Source of the DNA: a bacterium
Lineage (GTDB): Bacteria > Verrucomicrobiota > Kiritimatiellia > CAIKKV01 > CAIYGI01
DNA: 46,521 bases
Assembly: GCA_025360745.1 (NCBI GenBank)
Contig: JANYBP010000012.1
Location: forward strand, 1-46,521
Direction: 5' to 3'
Shown: positions 25,767 to 32,974 of the stretch, piece by piece
Layout: each line of letters opens with the position of its first letter
Position numbering within the stretch: position 1 is the first letter of the stretch
Position numbers and translations under genes: made by a program
Notes under the pieces: model-generated
The model's input: the letters and a program-made list of their open reading frames with translations, nothing else
The model's database searches: none
Told to the model about the DNA's origin: nothing

Positions 25767-26534
25767 ATGACGGATGTCGATCGGGTTCTGAGCGAGAGTA
25801 CGGAAAACTATCTAGAAACGATTCTTTTGCTGGTTCAAAAGAGTCCCGTGGCCAGGGCTCGGGATATCGCTCTGCGCCTGAAGGTCAATCGTTCCTCGGT
25901 CAGCGGGGCGCTGCACGACTTGAGCGGGCGCGGGCTGATTAACTATGAACCTTACGGCTTTGTCACGCTCACGCCGGAGGGCACGGAGATCGCTACCAGG
26001 ATTTTGCGCCGTCACGAGGCGCTGCGGGATTTCTTCGTCAATGTCCTTGGCATCGACCGCGCCGAGGCCGATGAGGCGGCCTGCCGCATGGAACATGGCG
26101 TCTCCAAGGCGATTATCGACCGGCTGCTGGACCTTTCGACATTCATGGAAACCTGCCCGAAGGTGGGGGAAAAACAGGCGCGCGGGGACGGCTACCGTTG
26201 CCGGGAGGCGGCGCATTCGCTCGAAAAGTGCGAGCTTTGCGTTTCGCGGTGTCTTGAAAATGTGAAAAACAGGGTTGGGAAAGGAGATTCGAACAAAATG
26301 AGCGTCACGGTGCTGAGCGAGTTGAAACCCGGCGAAAAAGGGCGGATCGAGAAATTGGCGGGCGCGGGCGCCATCAGGCGCCGCATCGCCGATATGGGCG
26401 TGATCAAGGGCAGTCTGGTGGAAGTGATCCGGGTCGCGCCCATGGGCGATCCGATCGACGTAAAAATCAGGGGATATCATCTGACGCTGCGCAAAACCGA
26501 AGCGGCGGATATTTGCGTGCAAAAGGTCGTATGA
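25767..26534 (+). CDS. DtxR-family metalloregulator fused to FeoA
   Basis: The 255-residue protein has a DtxR winged helix (1-72: ENYLETILLLVQK, LKVNRSSVSGALHDL, YGFVTLTPEG). A dimerisation/metal domain (75-125) keeps Cys106, Glu109 and His110 (AACRMEHGVS), matching the C-x2-E-H metal site of DtxR. Then comes a linker with four cysteines (CREAAHSLEKCELCVSRC) and a complete FeoA SH3-like domain (178-255). It probably represses the feo operon when iron is plentiful and supplies FeoA for the pump. The ATG at 25767 has a G-rich ribosome site (AGGGGGG) about 9 nt upstream; the earlier ATG at 25737 lies only about 11 nt from the predicted transcription start. The stop overlaps feoB (ATGA). Confidence 0.87.
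   Translation: MTDVDRVLSESTENYLETILLLVQKSPVARARDIALRLKVNRSSVSGALHDLSGRGLINYEPYGFVTLTPEGTEIATRILRRHEALRDFFVNVLGIDRAEADEAACRMEHGVSKAIIDRLLDLSTFMETCPKVGEKQARGDGYRCREAAHSLEKCELCVSRCLENVKNRVGKGDSNKMSVTVLSELKPGEKGRIEKLAGAGAIRRRIADMGVIKGSLVEVIRVAPMGDPIDVKIRGYHLTLRKTEAADICVQKVV
26281..26300 (+). promoter_or_regulatory. feoA: Internal ribosome site and ATG for a free FeoA
   Basis: AAGGAG (26281-26286) lies 11 nt before an in-frame ATG (26298) that opens exactly at the FeoA domain (MSVTVLSELKPGEKG). Translation from here would give a 78-residue FeoA (26298-26534), the normal size of the stand-alone protein. The fusion gene may thus make both the fused regulator and free FeoA. Confidence 0.6.
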
Positions 26535-28612
26535 GTCCGGCGAAAGAACGCTTCACGATGGCCTTGGCGGGCAATCCCAATTCGGGAAAGACCACGCTTT
26601 TCAACTGCCTGACCGGCGCGCGCCAGCATGTCGGCAATTACGCCGGCGTGACGGTCGAAAAGAAGGAGGGGACGTGTATCTTCGGCGAGGTGGAGATCAA
26701 GGTTGTGGACCTGCCCGGCACCTACAGCCTGACGGCCTATTCCGTCGAAGAACTCGTGGCCCGCAACTTCATCATCGAGGAAAAACCGGATGTCGTGGTG
26801 GCTGTCATAGACGCCTCCAACCTGGAGCGTAATCTCTATCTGGCCCTGCAGGTGATGGAACTGGGCGTGCCGGTCGTGCTGGCTTTCAACATGAGCGACC
26901 TGGCGCGCGAAAGGGGCGTCGAATTCAACCTCGAATTGCTTTCCTCCCTGCTGGGCGCGCCGATCGTGCCCACGGTTGGCAGCAAAAATACCGGCATGCG
27001 GGAGTTGCTCGCCGCCGCCCTCGATACCGCCCGCGCGGGCCGTACCGCGCGGGCCCCGGACATTCGCTACGGACAGGATATCGAACAGTCGCTCGCCCGC
27101 ATCGGCGCCTGCCTTGATGCAAGCTCGCATAAAAGCGCCGATCAACGCGCCAGGCGCTGGACGGCGATCAAATTGCTGGAGAACGACGCGCAGGTGGCGG
27201 CGCGCGTCGAAGCGCCCGAAATCCACCAGGTCGTGGCCGCCGAACGCGCGCGGATCGAAACCGTGCTGGGCGATACCGCCGAAATGATCGTCGCCGACCG
27301 CCGTTACGGTTTCATCTCGGGGGCCTGCCAGGAAGCGGTGCGCTCGACCGTCGAATCGCGGCATACGATGTCCGACCGGATCGACGATATTGTCATCCAC
27401 CGGGTCTGGGGCCTGCCGATATTTCTCGGCTTGATGTATCTGATGTTTTGGCTGACCTTCTCCGCCGGCGCCCCTTTCGTGGACTGGCTGGAGGGGCTAT
27501 TCGGGTGGCTGCGCGGCGCCGTCTCCGGCCTGTGGCCGGCGGGCTCGGAGAGCATCCTGAAGTCCCTGCTCGTGGATGGGATACTGGGCGGCGCCGGCGG
27601 CGTGATGGTCTTCCTTCCCAACATCATGCTGCTCTTCCTGGCCATTGCCATACTCGAGGACTCGGGCTACATGGCGCGCGCGGCGTTTATGATGGACCGG
27701 CTGATGCACATGATCGGCCTGCACGGAAAGAGTTTCATTCCCATGCTGACCGGACTGGGCTGTTCGGTGCCCGCCATCATGGCGACCCGGACGCTGGAGA
27801 ACCAGCGCGACCGGCTCACGACCATGCTGGTCATTCCGCTGGTCAGTTGCGGGGCCAGGCTGCCGATCTACGCGCTGATCATTCCGGCCTTCTTCCCGGA
27901 GGCCTGGCGGGCGCCCATGCTCTGGATCGTCTATGTAATCGGCATCGTGCTGGCGATCGTCTGCGCCAAACTTTTGCGCTCGACCTTGTTCAAGGGCGCT
28001 TCGGTGCCGTTTGTGATGGAACTGCCGCCTTATCGCATGCCCACGGTCAAGGGGATGTTGATTCACATGTGGGAGCGCGCCGGGCTTTATTTGAAAAAGG
28101 CGGGCACGATCATTCTCGGCATCTCGATCGTCCTCTGGGCGCTGACCAGTTTTCCAAGGATGCAAACGTCCGGCCCGCATGCCTCGCCCGAGGAACGGCG
28201 GGCGGCCGAATTGTCGCATACGGTGGCCGGACGGGTCGGGCACGCCATCGAACCCTTCATCAAGCCGCTGGGCTTCGACTGGCGGATCGGCACGGCCATG
28301 ATCGGAGCGCTGGCGGCGAAGGAAGTCTTTGTCGCGCAGATGGGCATCGTCTACTCCGTCGGCGCGGACGGCGCGAAATCGGAGACCTTGCGCGAAAAAC
28401 TGCGCGCCAACTACTCGCCGCTGGTCGGATTCTGCGTCATGCTCTTTATGCTGATCTCGGCCCCCTGCATGGCGACGATTGCCGTGACGAAACGCGAGAG
28501 TAATTCCTGGAAATGGGCGCTGTTCCAACTGTTTGGACTGACGGTCATGGCGTATCTGCTGACCATGCTGGTTTTCCAGGCCGGCAGCATGCTTGGGATT
28601 GGCGTCCGATAG
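26531..28612 (+). CDS. feoB: Ferrous iron transporter FeoB
   Basis: FeoB carries Fe(II) across the inner membrane. The 693-residue protein has an N-terminal G domain with GNPNSGKTTLFN, GVTVEKKEG, VDLPGTYSL and the FeoB-type NMSD guanine motif, then a helical regulator region (about 165-270). The membrane core follows, with the two Gate regions holding GLGCSVPAIMATRTLENQRDR and ISAPCMATIAVTKRES; both contain the conserved cysteines of FeoB pores. The start at 26531 overlaps the upstream stop, indicating coupling. A FeoB-associated Cys-rich protein follows 11 nt later. Confidence 0.96.
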   Translation: MSPAKERFTMALAGNPNSGKTTLFNCLTGARQHVGNYAGVTVEKKEGTCIFGEVEIKVVDLPGTYSLTAYSVEELVARNFIIEEKPDVVVAVIDASNLERNLYLALQVMELGVPVVLAFNMSDLARERGVEFNLELLSSLLGAPIVPTVGSKNTGMRELLAAALDTARAGRTARAPDIRYGQDIEQSLARIGACLDASSHKSADQRARRWTAIKLLENDAQVAARVEAPEIHQVVAAERARIETVLGDTAEMIVADRRYGFISGACQEAVRSTVESRHTMSDRIDDIVIHRVWGLPIFLGLMYLMFWLTFSAGAPFVDWLEGLFGWLRGAVSGLWPAGSESILKSLLVDGILGGAGGVMVFLPNIMLLFLAIAILEDSGYMARAAFMMDRLMHMIGLHGKSFIPMLTGLGCSVPAIMATRTLENQRDRLTTMLVIPLVSCGARLPIYALIIPAFFPEAWRAPMLWIVYVIGIVLAIVCAKLLRSTLFKGASVPFVMELPPYRMPTVKGMLIHMWERAGLYLKKAGTIILGISIVLWALTSFPRMQTSGPHASPEERRAAELSHTVAGRVGHAIEPFIKPLGFDWRIGTAMIGALAAKEVFVAQMGIVYSVGADGAKSETLREKLRANYSPLVGFCVMLFMLISAPCMATIAVTKRESNSWKWALFQLFGLTVMAYLLTMLVFQAGSMLGIGVR

Positions 28613-28623
28613 GAGTAATCGTC

Positions 28624-28806
28624 ATGCTCGAAATCGTCATCGTATGCCTGATTGTGGGTGTGGTGCTCTTTCTGGCGGCAAGATCCTTTTACCGCACTTT
28701 GACCGGCAAACAGGACGGCTGCAGCGGCTGTGGAACGAAATCATGCCCCGCTTCCGAACAGTGCGACGCGGCGGGGACGGAAAAAAGCGAAACCACGGAA
28801 CCGTGA
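28624..28806 (+). CDS. FeoB-associated Cys-rich membrane protein
   Basis: This 60-residue protein has one membrane helix (LEIVIVCLIVGVVLFLAA, residues 2-19), then YRTLTGKQDG and a Cys-rich tail, CSGCGTKSCPASEQC. It matches the small FeoB-associated proteins found after feoB in many bacteria, which are thought to take the place of FeoC. TAGGAG lies 8 nt before the ATG. Confidence 0.85.
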   Translation: MLEIVIVCLIVGVVLFLAARSFYRTLTGKQDGCSGCGTKSCPASEQCDAAGTEKSETTEP

Positions 28807-28880
28807 TGTCCAACTTCATGCAGTCGCCGATTATCGCAAGGCGAGTCCGGCGCGCCTGCGCAGCCGGCACGGGATAGACC

Positions 28881-29453
28881 ATGCCGGAAGCGCCGACAGA
28901 CTGGAATCTGGTGGAGCAGGCCAAGGCCGGGGATGACCGTGCTTTTGACGCGCTCATGGGCCGTTACAAACTTCCGGTTATAAACTTTGTCTATCGTATG
29001 ATCGGCGACGCTTCTGAGGCGGAGGACGTGGCGCAGGAGGTCTTTGTGGACGCTTACAGGACCATCCGCAAGCCTGCTTTTCATCGGACCACCGCGCAGT
29101 TCTCGACCTGGCTGTTTCAAGTGGCCCGCAATGCGGCGCTGGACTCGCTGCGGCGGCGCAAACGGCATCCCACCGAGTCGCTGTCCGCGCTGGAAGAGAA
29201 CGGCGCCATGCTGGCGGGCGCTGTGCGAACGGCGCACGAGCAGTCGGTCGGCAGTGAAACCGCCCAAAAAATCGCCGCCGCCGTGGCGCTCCTGCCCGAA
29301 GATCAACGCACCGCCCTGATTCTTTCCGAATACGAGGACCGTTCCTACGCCGAAATCGCCGCCGTCCTGAATTGTTCGCTGAAATCGGTGGAAGCACGCC
29401 TCTATCGCGCCAAACACATCCTGCGCGAGCGCCTGCGGAACCTGCTCGAATAA
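28881..29453 (+). CDS. ECF sigma factor (RpoE/CnrH-like)
   Basis: This 190-residue sigma-70-family protein has only region 2 (DRAFDALMGRYKLPVINFV, GDASEAEDVAQEVFVDAYRT, STWLFQVARNAALD) and region 4 (LPEDQRTALILSEYEDRSYAEIA, CSLKSVEARLYRAKHILRERL). The next two genes encode a single-span membrane protein and a periplasmic metal-sensor-like protein, the same content as cnrYXH in Cupriavidus. It probably directs transcription of the metal-efflux genes downstream. Its recognised promoter sequence is not evident. It begins 74 nt after the feo operon and might be partly co-transcribed with it. Confidence 0.92.
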   Translation: MPEAPTDWNLVEQAKAGDDRAFDALMGRYKLPVINFVYRMIGDASEAEDVAQEVFVDAYRTIRKPAFHRTTAQFSTWLFQVARNAALDSLRRRKRHPTESLSALEENGAMLAGAVRTAHEQSVGSETAQKIAAAVALLPEDQRTALILSEYEDRSYAEIAAVLNCSLKSVEARLYRAKHILRERLRNLLE

Positions 29454-29515
29454 GTAAGCGAGGGTTTTTGCCGTTTACGGCGTTACATCTAATAGAGTGC
29501 AACGGAGGAGAGGGC

Positions 29516-29887
29516 ATGTTTGCGGGACGATTCAACTTGGGAGATGGCCGGGCGCGGGCGGGGGACGAGCGTTTGAGCGCCTTGTTGCGCGAGTGGAAGG
29601 GCTGGGAACCGTCGTCCGGCTTCGAAGTGGCGGTCTGGAGGAGGATTCGCAGCGCTTCCGTGCCCGAACAACGGCGTTTGCCGGTCATCGAACTTTTGCG
29701 CGAATGGTTTGTTCCGCGCCCGGTTTGGGCGAATGCGCTGGCCGCCGCGGCCGGCATAGCGATTGGCATTGGGTTGGCGTTTTCAATACCGGGGGCGCGA
29801 GATCGTCGCCAGAACGATCTGCCGTTGCTGAGTTCGCAGACGCTCTCAGGTTCTTATCTCGCGATGGTGACAGGAGGAACTCGATGA
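29516..29887 (+). CDS. Putative membrane anti-sigma factor (CnrY-like position)
   Basis: The 123-residue protein has a cytoplasmic N-terminal part (1-70, including ERLSALLREWKGWEPSSGFEVAVW), one membrane helix (about 71-91, ANALAAAAGIAIGIGLAF) and a short periplasmic tail. The size, topology and position between an ECF sigma factor and a periplasmic sensor are those of an anti-sigma factor, but no diagnostic motif such as the zinc HxxxCxxC is present. GGAGGAG precedes the ATG at 29516. The stop overlaps the next start (ATGA). Confidence 0.7.
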   Translation: MFAGRFNLGDGRARAGDERLSALLREWKGWEPSSGFEVAVWRRIRSASVPEQRRLPVIELLREWFVPRPVWANALAAAAGIAIGIGLAFSIPGARDRRQNDLPLLSSQTLSGSYLAMVTGGTR

Positions 29888-30348
29888 GCCGCAAATGGAT
29901 CGTCCCTTTGGTCGCGGCCGTGGCGGCGTGTCTGGTGGCGTATGGAATCGCGAGGAACACTTATTGCGGTCGGCCAGGTCCATCGCTCGACCGTCTGCGG
30001 GATCTATCCTTCCTGACCCGGGAACTTGGACTCAGCGACACGCAGGCCGGCGCCATAAAGAATCTTCATGCCGCACTGGGCGTAAAATTGAACGAGTGTT
30101 GCGCGCTGCATTGCGCGGCTCGGGCGCGTCTGGGCCAGGCGCTGGCCCGCGAAACGAACGGCACGGCGCAAACGGAGGGCGTCCTGGCGGAAATGTGCCG
30201 CGCCTATGAAGAAAGCGAGCGCGCCACGCTGGATCACATCCGCCAGTTGCGACTTGTTCTGAACGCGGAGCAAAGGAAGCGTTTCGATGCCATGATTTCG
30301 AGATGCATGTGTCGGAGTTGCGATAGCAAGGCGGTGAATGGCCGTTAG
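29884..30348 (+). CDS. Periplasmic heavy-metal sensor, CnrX/CpxP-like
   Basis: The 154-residue protein has an N-terminal membrane anchor (KWIVPLVAAVAACLVAYGIA) and a four-helix-like periplasmic domain of the heavy-metal-resistance type: FLTRELGLSDTQAGAIKNLHA, then a C-terminal LRLVLNAEQRKRFDAMI. Possible metal ligands are abundant: LNECCALHC, EMCRAYEE, LDHIRQL and a CMCRSC tail. CnrX-type proteins bind metal and release the sigma factor through the membrane anti-sigma protein. The Cys-rich helices differ from the His/Met site of CnrX, pointing to a thiophilic metal. Metal identity is not decidable. Confidence 0.75.
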   Translation: MSRKWIVPLVAAVAACLVAYGIARNTYCGRPGPSLDRLRDLSFLTRELGLSDTQAGAIKNLHAALGVKLNECCALHCAARARLGQALARETNGTAQTEGVLAEMCRAYEESERATLDHIRQLRLVLNAEQRKRFDAMISRCMCRSCDSKAVNGR

Positions 30349-30391
30349 GAGGAGGCGGGAGAAAATCTATAAGGTTGGCGGCCGCTAAAAG

Positions 30392-30406
30392 TAGGGTATC
30401 ACCCTA
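30392..30406. promoter_or_regulatory. Inverted repeat between the sigma triad and the metal genes
   Basis: TAGGGT-ATC-ACCCTA is a perfect 6-bp inverted repeat with a 3-nt centre, about 85 nt before the lipoprotein gene. There is no T-run after it, so it looks more like an operator or a promoter part than a terminator. The regulator is unknown. Confidence 0.4.
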
Positions 30407-30491
30407 TAGACGGCTGGGCGGCGTATGTGATAGACGGTCTTTGTGGCGCGAATAAAAAAGGGTAACGAATAAATAAGCGAGGGAGATACAG

Positions 30492-30620
30492 ATGAAAATA
30501 TCGAGATGGATTATGACGGCGGCGGTGGCAATTGCCATCGCGGGCTGTGCCTCGATGGAGAGCGATCAGAAGGCGGAATATCCGGCGTCCGCAGGACATA
30601 CGGGCGGCGGTTGCCACTGA
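30492..30620 (+). CDS. Small lipoprotein, 42 residues
   Basis: The sequence MKISRWIMTAAVAIAIAGC is a lipoprotein signal (lipobox AIAGC, lipidated Cys19), followed by ASMESDQKAEYPASAGHTGG and the ending GCH. GAGGGAG lies upstream of the ATG. Mature residues are few and polar, with His and Cys near the end that could bind metal. It sits between the sigma/sensor triad and the YHS-like gene. A damaged relative of its 5' end occurs at 31146. Function unknown. Confidence 0.65.
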   Translation: MKISRWIMTAAVAIAIAGCASMESDQKAEYPASAGHTGGGCH

Positions 30621-30653
30621 CGTAGGTTGAAAGGGTGCAGGTACAATCGAAGC

Positions 30654-30668
30654 GAGGACTGAGTCCTC
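30654..30668. promoter_or_regulatory. 15-nt perfect palindrome before the YHS-like gene
   Basis: GAGGACT-G-AGTCCTC lies 15 nt before the start of the next gene and 3 nt before its ribosome binding site. It could be an operator or a translation-controlling hairpin. Confidence 0.4.
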
Positions 30669-30683
30669 AGAAAGGGAATGCAG

Positions 30684-31064
30684 ATGAAGTTAGCGACGGT
30701 AGTTGCGGGTACTGTGATCATGTTGATCGCGGTCGGACTTGCGGGGGCGCAGGATAACCAGCCGGCCGGCAATGCGGCAGTGGCGCCGGCTGTCAAGAAG
30801 CAGACGGTGTGCCCGATTATGGGCGGGCAGGTGAACACGAACATCTTCGCCGACGCCAACGGTAAGCGCGTCTACTTCTGCTGCGGAGGTTGCCCGGCAA
30901 CGTTTAAGAAGGACCCGGCTAAGCACATCGCCAAGATGGAGAAGGAAGGTATCACGCTCGACAAGACGCCCGCAGCCGCCCAGACGCTGGCATCGACGAC
31001 CAACGCGGAGGCTTCCGCTCAAGGCAGTAATCCGTCAATGAAAAGCGGCGGCTGCTGTAAGTAG
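30684..31064 (+). CDS. Periplasmic YHS-like metal-associated protein
   Basis: The 126-residue exported protein has a signal peptide (1-22, ending AGA) and a YHS-type segment: TVCPIMGGQVNTNIF, NGKRVYFCCGGCPATF, KKDPAKHIAKME. Cysteines 43, 66, 67 and 70 are likely metal ligands, and the tail ends SGGCCK. Proteins of this kind occur with copper and other metal efflux genes, possibly as periplasmic metal carriers. The ATG at 30684 is preferred over 30678 because AAAGGG is better spaced. A shorter paralogue lies at 39344, so the pair brackets the first RND operon. Confidence 0.78.
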   Translation: MKLATVVAGTVIMLIAVGLAGAQDNQPAGNAAVAPAVKKQTVCPIMGGQVNTNIFADANGKRVYFCCGGCPATFKKDPAKHIAKMEKEGITLDKTPAAAQTLASTTNAEASAQGSNPSMKSGGCCK

Positions 31065-31089
31065 AAGCGAAAAACAGGGTTTCACACCA

Positions 31090-31118
31090 TTGACAACGAT
31101 TTTGCAGATGTCAGATTA
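31090..31118 (+). promoter_or_regulatory. Possible promoter before the lipoprotein remnant and HPr-like gene
   Basis: A consensus TTGACA (31090-31095) is followed after 17-18 bp by a poor -10 (AGATTA or GATTAA). It is the only clear -35 box in this gap. Confidence 0.3.
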
Positions 31119-31145
31119 AACAACAGCGCAAGCGAGGAGACACAA

Positions 31146-31208
31146 ATGAAAAATACAGCATGGATCGTGACGGCGGCGGGACGTTTCTGTCGCGTGACGC
31201 ATGCCTGA
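31146..31208 (+). pseudogene. Truncated relative of the small lipoprotein gene
   Basis: The ATG, its leader (AAGCGAGG-AGACACAA) and the first codons (MKNTAWIVTAAG) align with the lipoprotein gene at 30492 (leader AAGCGAGGGAGATACAG, MKISRWIMTAAV), including the same Trp codon and an identical ACGGCGGCGG. After that the sequence diverges and stops after 20 codons, before any lipobox. It is either a broken duplicate or a leader peptide for the next gene. Confidence 0.5.
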
Positions 31209-31296
31209 AGCAGTGAGAATCCATGTGGCGAAGAGGACGCGCGTTGCGAGGGAAGATGGACGCGATCGGCGCCACACGTTAGCTCGCAAAAGCACC

Positions 31297-31554
31297 ATGA
31301 TCGGCAAAGAAAAAGCCGAGCTAGTTGTTCGGACCACAGCGGGGCTGAATGCATTTGCGGTGACGCGGCTGGTCAGTACGGCAATGCAGTACGACGCTGA
31401 CATCAGCTTGAGGATAGGCAGGAAAGTGGTCAGCGTGACCAGTTTCATGGGCGTGATGTCTCTGGCGATCGCGTCCACCGCAGATCTCACGTTCAGCGCC
31501 GAGGGGCGGGATGCGTCAGCCGCGCTTCAGGCCATCGAAGGCGTGCTTCGATAG
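31297..31554 (+). CDS. HPr-like protein lacking the phosphorylatable histidine
   Basis: The 85-residue protein has the length and pattern of the PTS phosphocarrier HPr: KAELVVRTTAGLNAFAVTRLV, VVSVTSFMGVMSLAIASTADL, AEGRDASAALQAIEGVL. The active-site GLHARP is GLNAFA, so His15 is Asn18 and Arg17 is Phe20, and PTS phosphotransfer should be impossible. The serine corresponding to Ser46 (Ser49 in SFMGVM) is kept. This resembles Crh of Bacillus, which has Gln in place of His and works only through the serine. The ATG at 31297 gives the normal length; a longer frame from 31201 has no homology. No ribosome site is obvious. No HPr kinase or PTS gene is nearby; instead it sits in front of a metal-efflux operon. 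Confidence 0.75.
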   Translation: MIGKEKAELVVRTTAGLNAFAVTRLVSTAMQYDADISLRIGRKVVSVTSFMGVMSLAIASTADLTFSAEGRDASAALQAIEGVLR

Positions 31555-31666
31555 GCCGTAGTCAGTTCGCCGCGAATAAGGGCGCGGATAAACTAAGGGC
31601 GAGCCGACGGATCACGGTGCGCTTGCCTGCCTACCGAGGCATGCACGAAGAGGGAAAGTCGAACGG

Positions 31667-32974
31667 ATGAAGACAACCTTGTTTGTGGCGGCGCTGGTCT
31701 GGGCAGCGCTGGGACATTCGCCGGCGATTGCCGAATCGGCGCCGCAGACGATGACGGCGGAGGCGACCGTTCAGATCGCCTTGGCCGGCAACCGGGATCT
31801 TGCGGCGGCGAGGGTGCGCGTCGAGGAAGTCCGAGCGCGCTTGCAGCAGGCCTCATTGTGGCCGAATCCTGAGATAGATATCCAGGGCCGTTCGGACGAT
31901 GCCTTCAACAACCATGGCGAATATGGCGTTAGCGCACGCCTCAACCAGCCTTTCAGTGTCAGCGGCAGAATTGGCGCGGGCCGGGCGGTGGCTCAGGTGG
32001 AGATAGACCGCGCGGTGGCGGCGTTGGCCGATCGGGAGCGCCTTATCATTCGAGACGTGCGGCGCGCGTTCACCGAGTTGCTCGCTCTGGAGCAACAGAT
32101 TAGCCTCCAAAAGTTCTTGGTTGGGCTGAACGAGGACCTGCTTGAGGCGGTTAACGGAGCCTTGAAGGCCGCGCAGGTCTCAGAGAAGGACGTAAATGCT
32201 GTCCGAATTACTCTAATGCAGGCCCGCCAGCGCAAGACGCTTCTGGACACCCAGCGGCGAAGCCGGGTGCTGGAGTTGAACCGGCTGATGGGACGGTCGC
32301 CCGACCTGGGTTTCACTCCGGCCGGTGATCTGGCTGTTTTGCTTCCGACGAACAACATTCCCTCGCTGACGCTGGAGAGCGCGCTGAAGAAGCGCCCTGA
32401 TTATGCGGCAGTCCAGTTGGATATCTCGGCCGCCAGAGCCGAAGAGCGGCTGGCCAAAGCCGAGCGATTCGAGGATTGGCGAGTCGGCGTGGGCTACGAG
32501 CAGGAGAAGACCGTCGTGGACGGCGCTCCGCCTCAAGGTGTGAGTCGTTTCGTAGCCGTCGGTTTGACCATTCCTCTTCCCCTCTTCGACCGCAAACAAG
32601 GGCGCATACGCGAGACGATTGCCGCCCAAAGTCGCGCGGAACAATCAGTTGAGGCGTTGAGACTTCAAATCAAACAGGAGTTGGCGGACGCGCGTAATCG
32701 CATCGAGACGCTCGCTCCACTTTTGGATGCCTATGCCGCAGGCATTCTCAAACAAGCCGAAGAGAATGTGAAACTGGTAGAGAACGGGTACCGACAGGGC
32801 CAGGTCGGCATTGTCGAGGTCATTCAAACTCGCCAGCAATTTGCCGAACTCAAGTCGGGATACATCGACACGATGCGTGAGTACCAACTCGCGGTGATCG
32901 ACCTGGACATAGCCGCGGGGGTCTTCCCCTCAGCAAGTCAATCCGGCAGTTCACAGAAGGAGAAGAGTCCATGA
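31667..32974 (+). CDS. Outer-membrane efflux channel (CzcC/TolC family), RND system 1
   Basis: The 435-residue protein has a signal peptide of about 22 residues ending AIA. It then has the two TolC repeats of the outer-membrane factor family: TVQIALAGNRDLAAARVRVEE to SLWPNPEIDIQG, and SALKKRPDYAAVQLDISAARAEE with FVAVGLTIPLPLFDR and KLVENGYRQGQVGIVEVIQTRQ. It forms the outer-membrane duct of a tripartite pump with the next two gene products. The stop overlaps the adaptor gene by ATGA. GAGGGAAAG precedes the ATG. Confidence 0.92.
   Translation: MKTTLFVAALVWAALGHSPAIAESAPQTMTAEATVQIALAGNRDLAAARVRVEEVRARLQQASLWPNPEIDIQGRSDDAFNNHGEYGVSARLNQPFSVSGRIGAGRAVAQVEIDRAVAALADRERLIIRDVRRAFTELLALEQQISLQKFLVGLNEDLLEAVNGALKAAQVSEKDVNAVRITLMQARQRKTLLDTQRRSRVLELNRLMGRSPDLGFTPAGDLAVLLPTNNIPSLTLESALKKRPDYAAVQLDISAARAEERLAKAERFEDWRVGVGYEQEKTVVDGAPPQGVSRFVAVGLTIPLPLFDRKQGRIRETIAAQSRAEQSVEALRLQIKQELADARNRIETLAPLLDAYAAGILKQAEENVKLVENGYRQGQVGIVEVIQTRQQFAELKSGYIDTMREYQLAVIDLDIAAGVFPSASQSGSSQKEKSP

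Noticed and set aside
31201-31296. Upstream extension of the HPr-like frame (32 extra codons)
   Set aside because: It is Arg-rich, without homology, and HPr proteins of normal length begin at the ATG at 31297.
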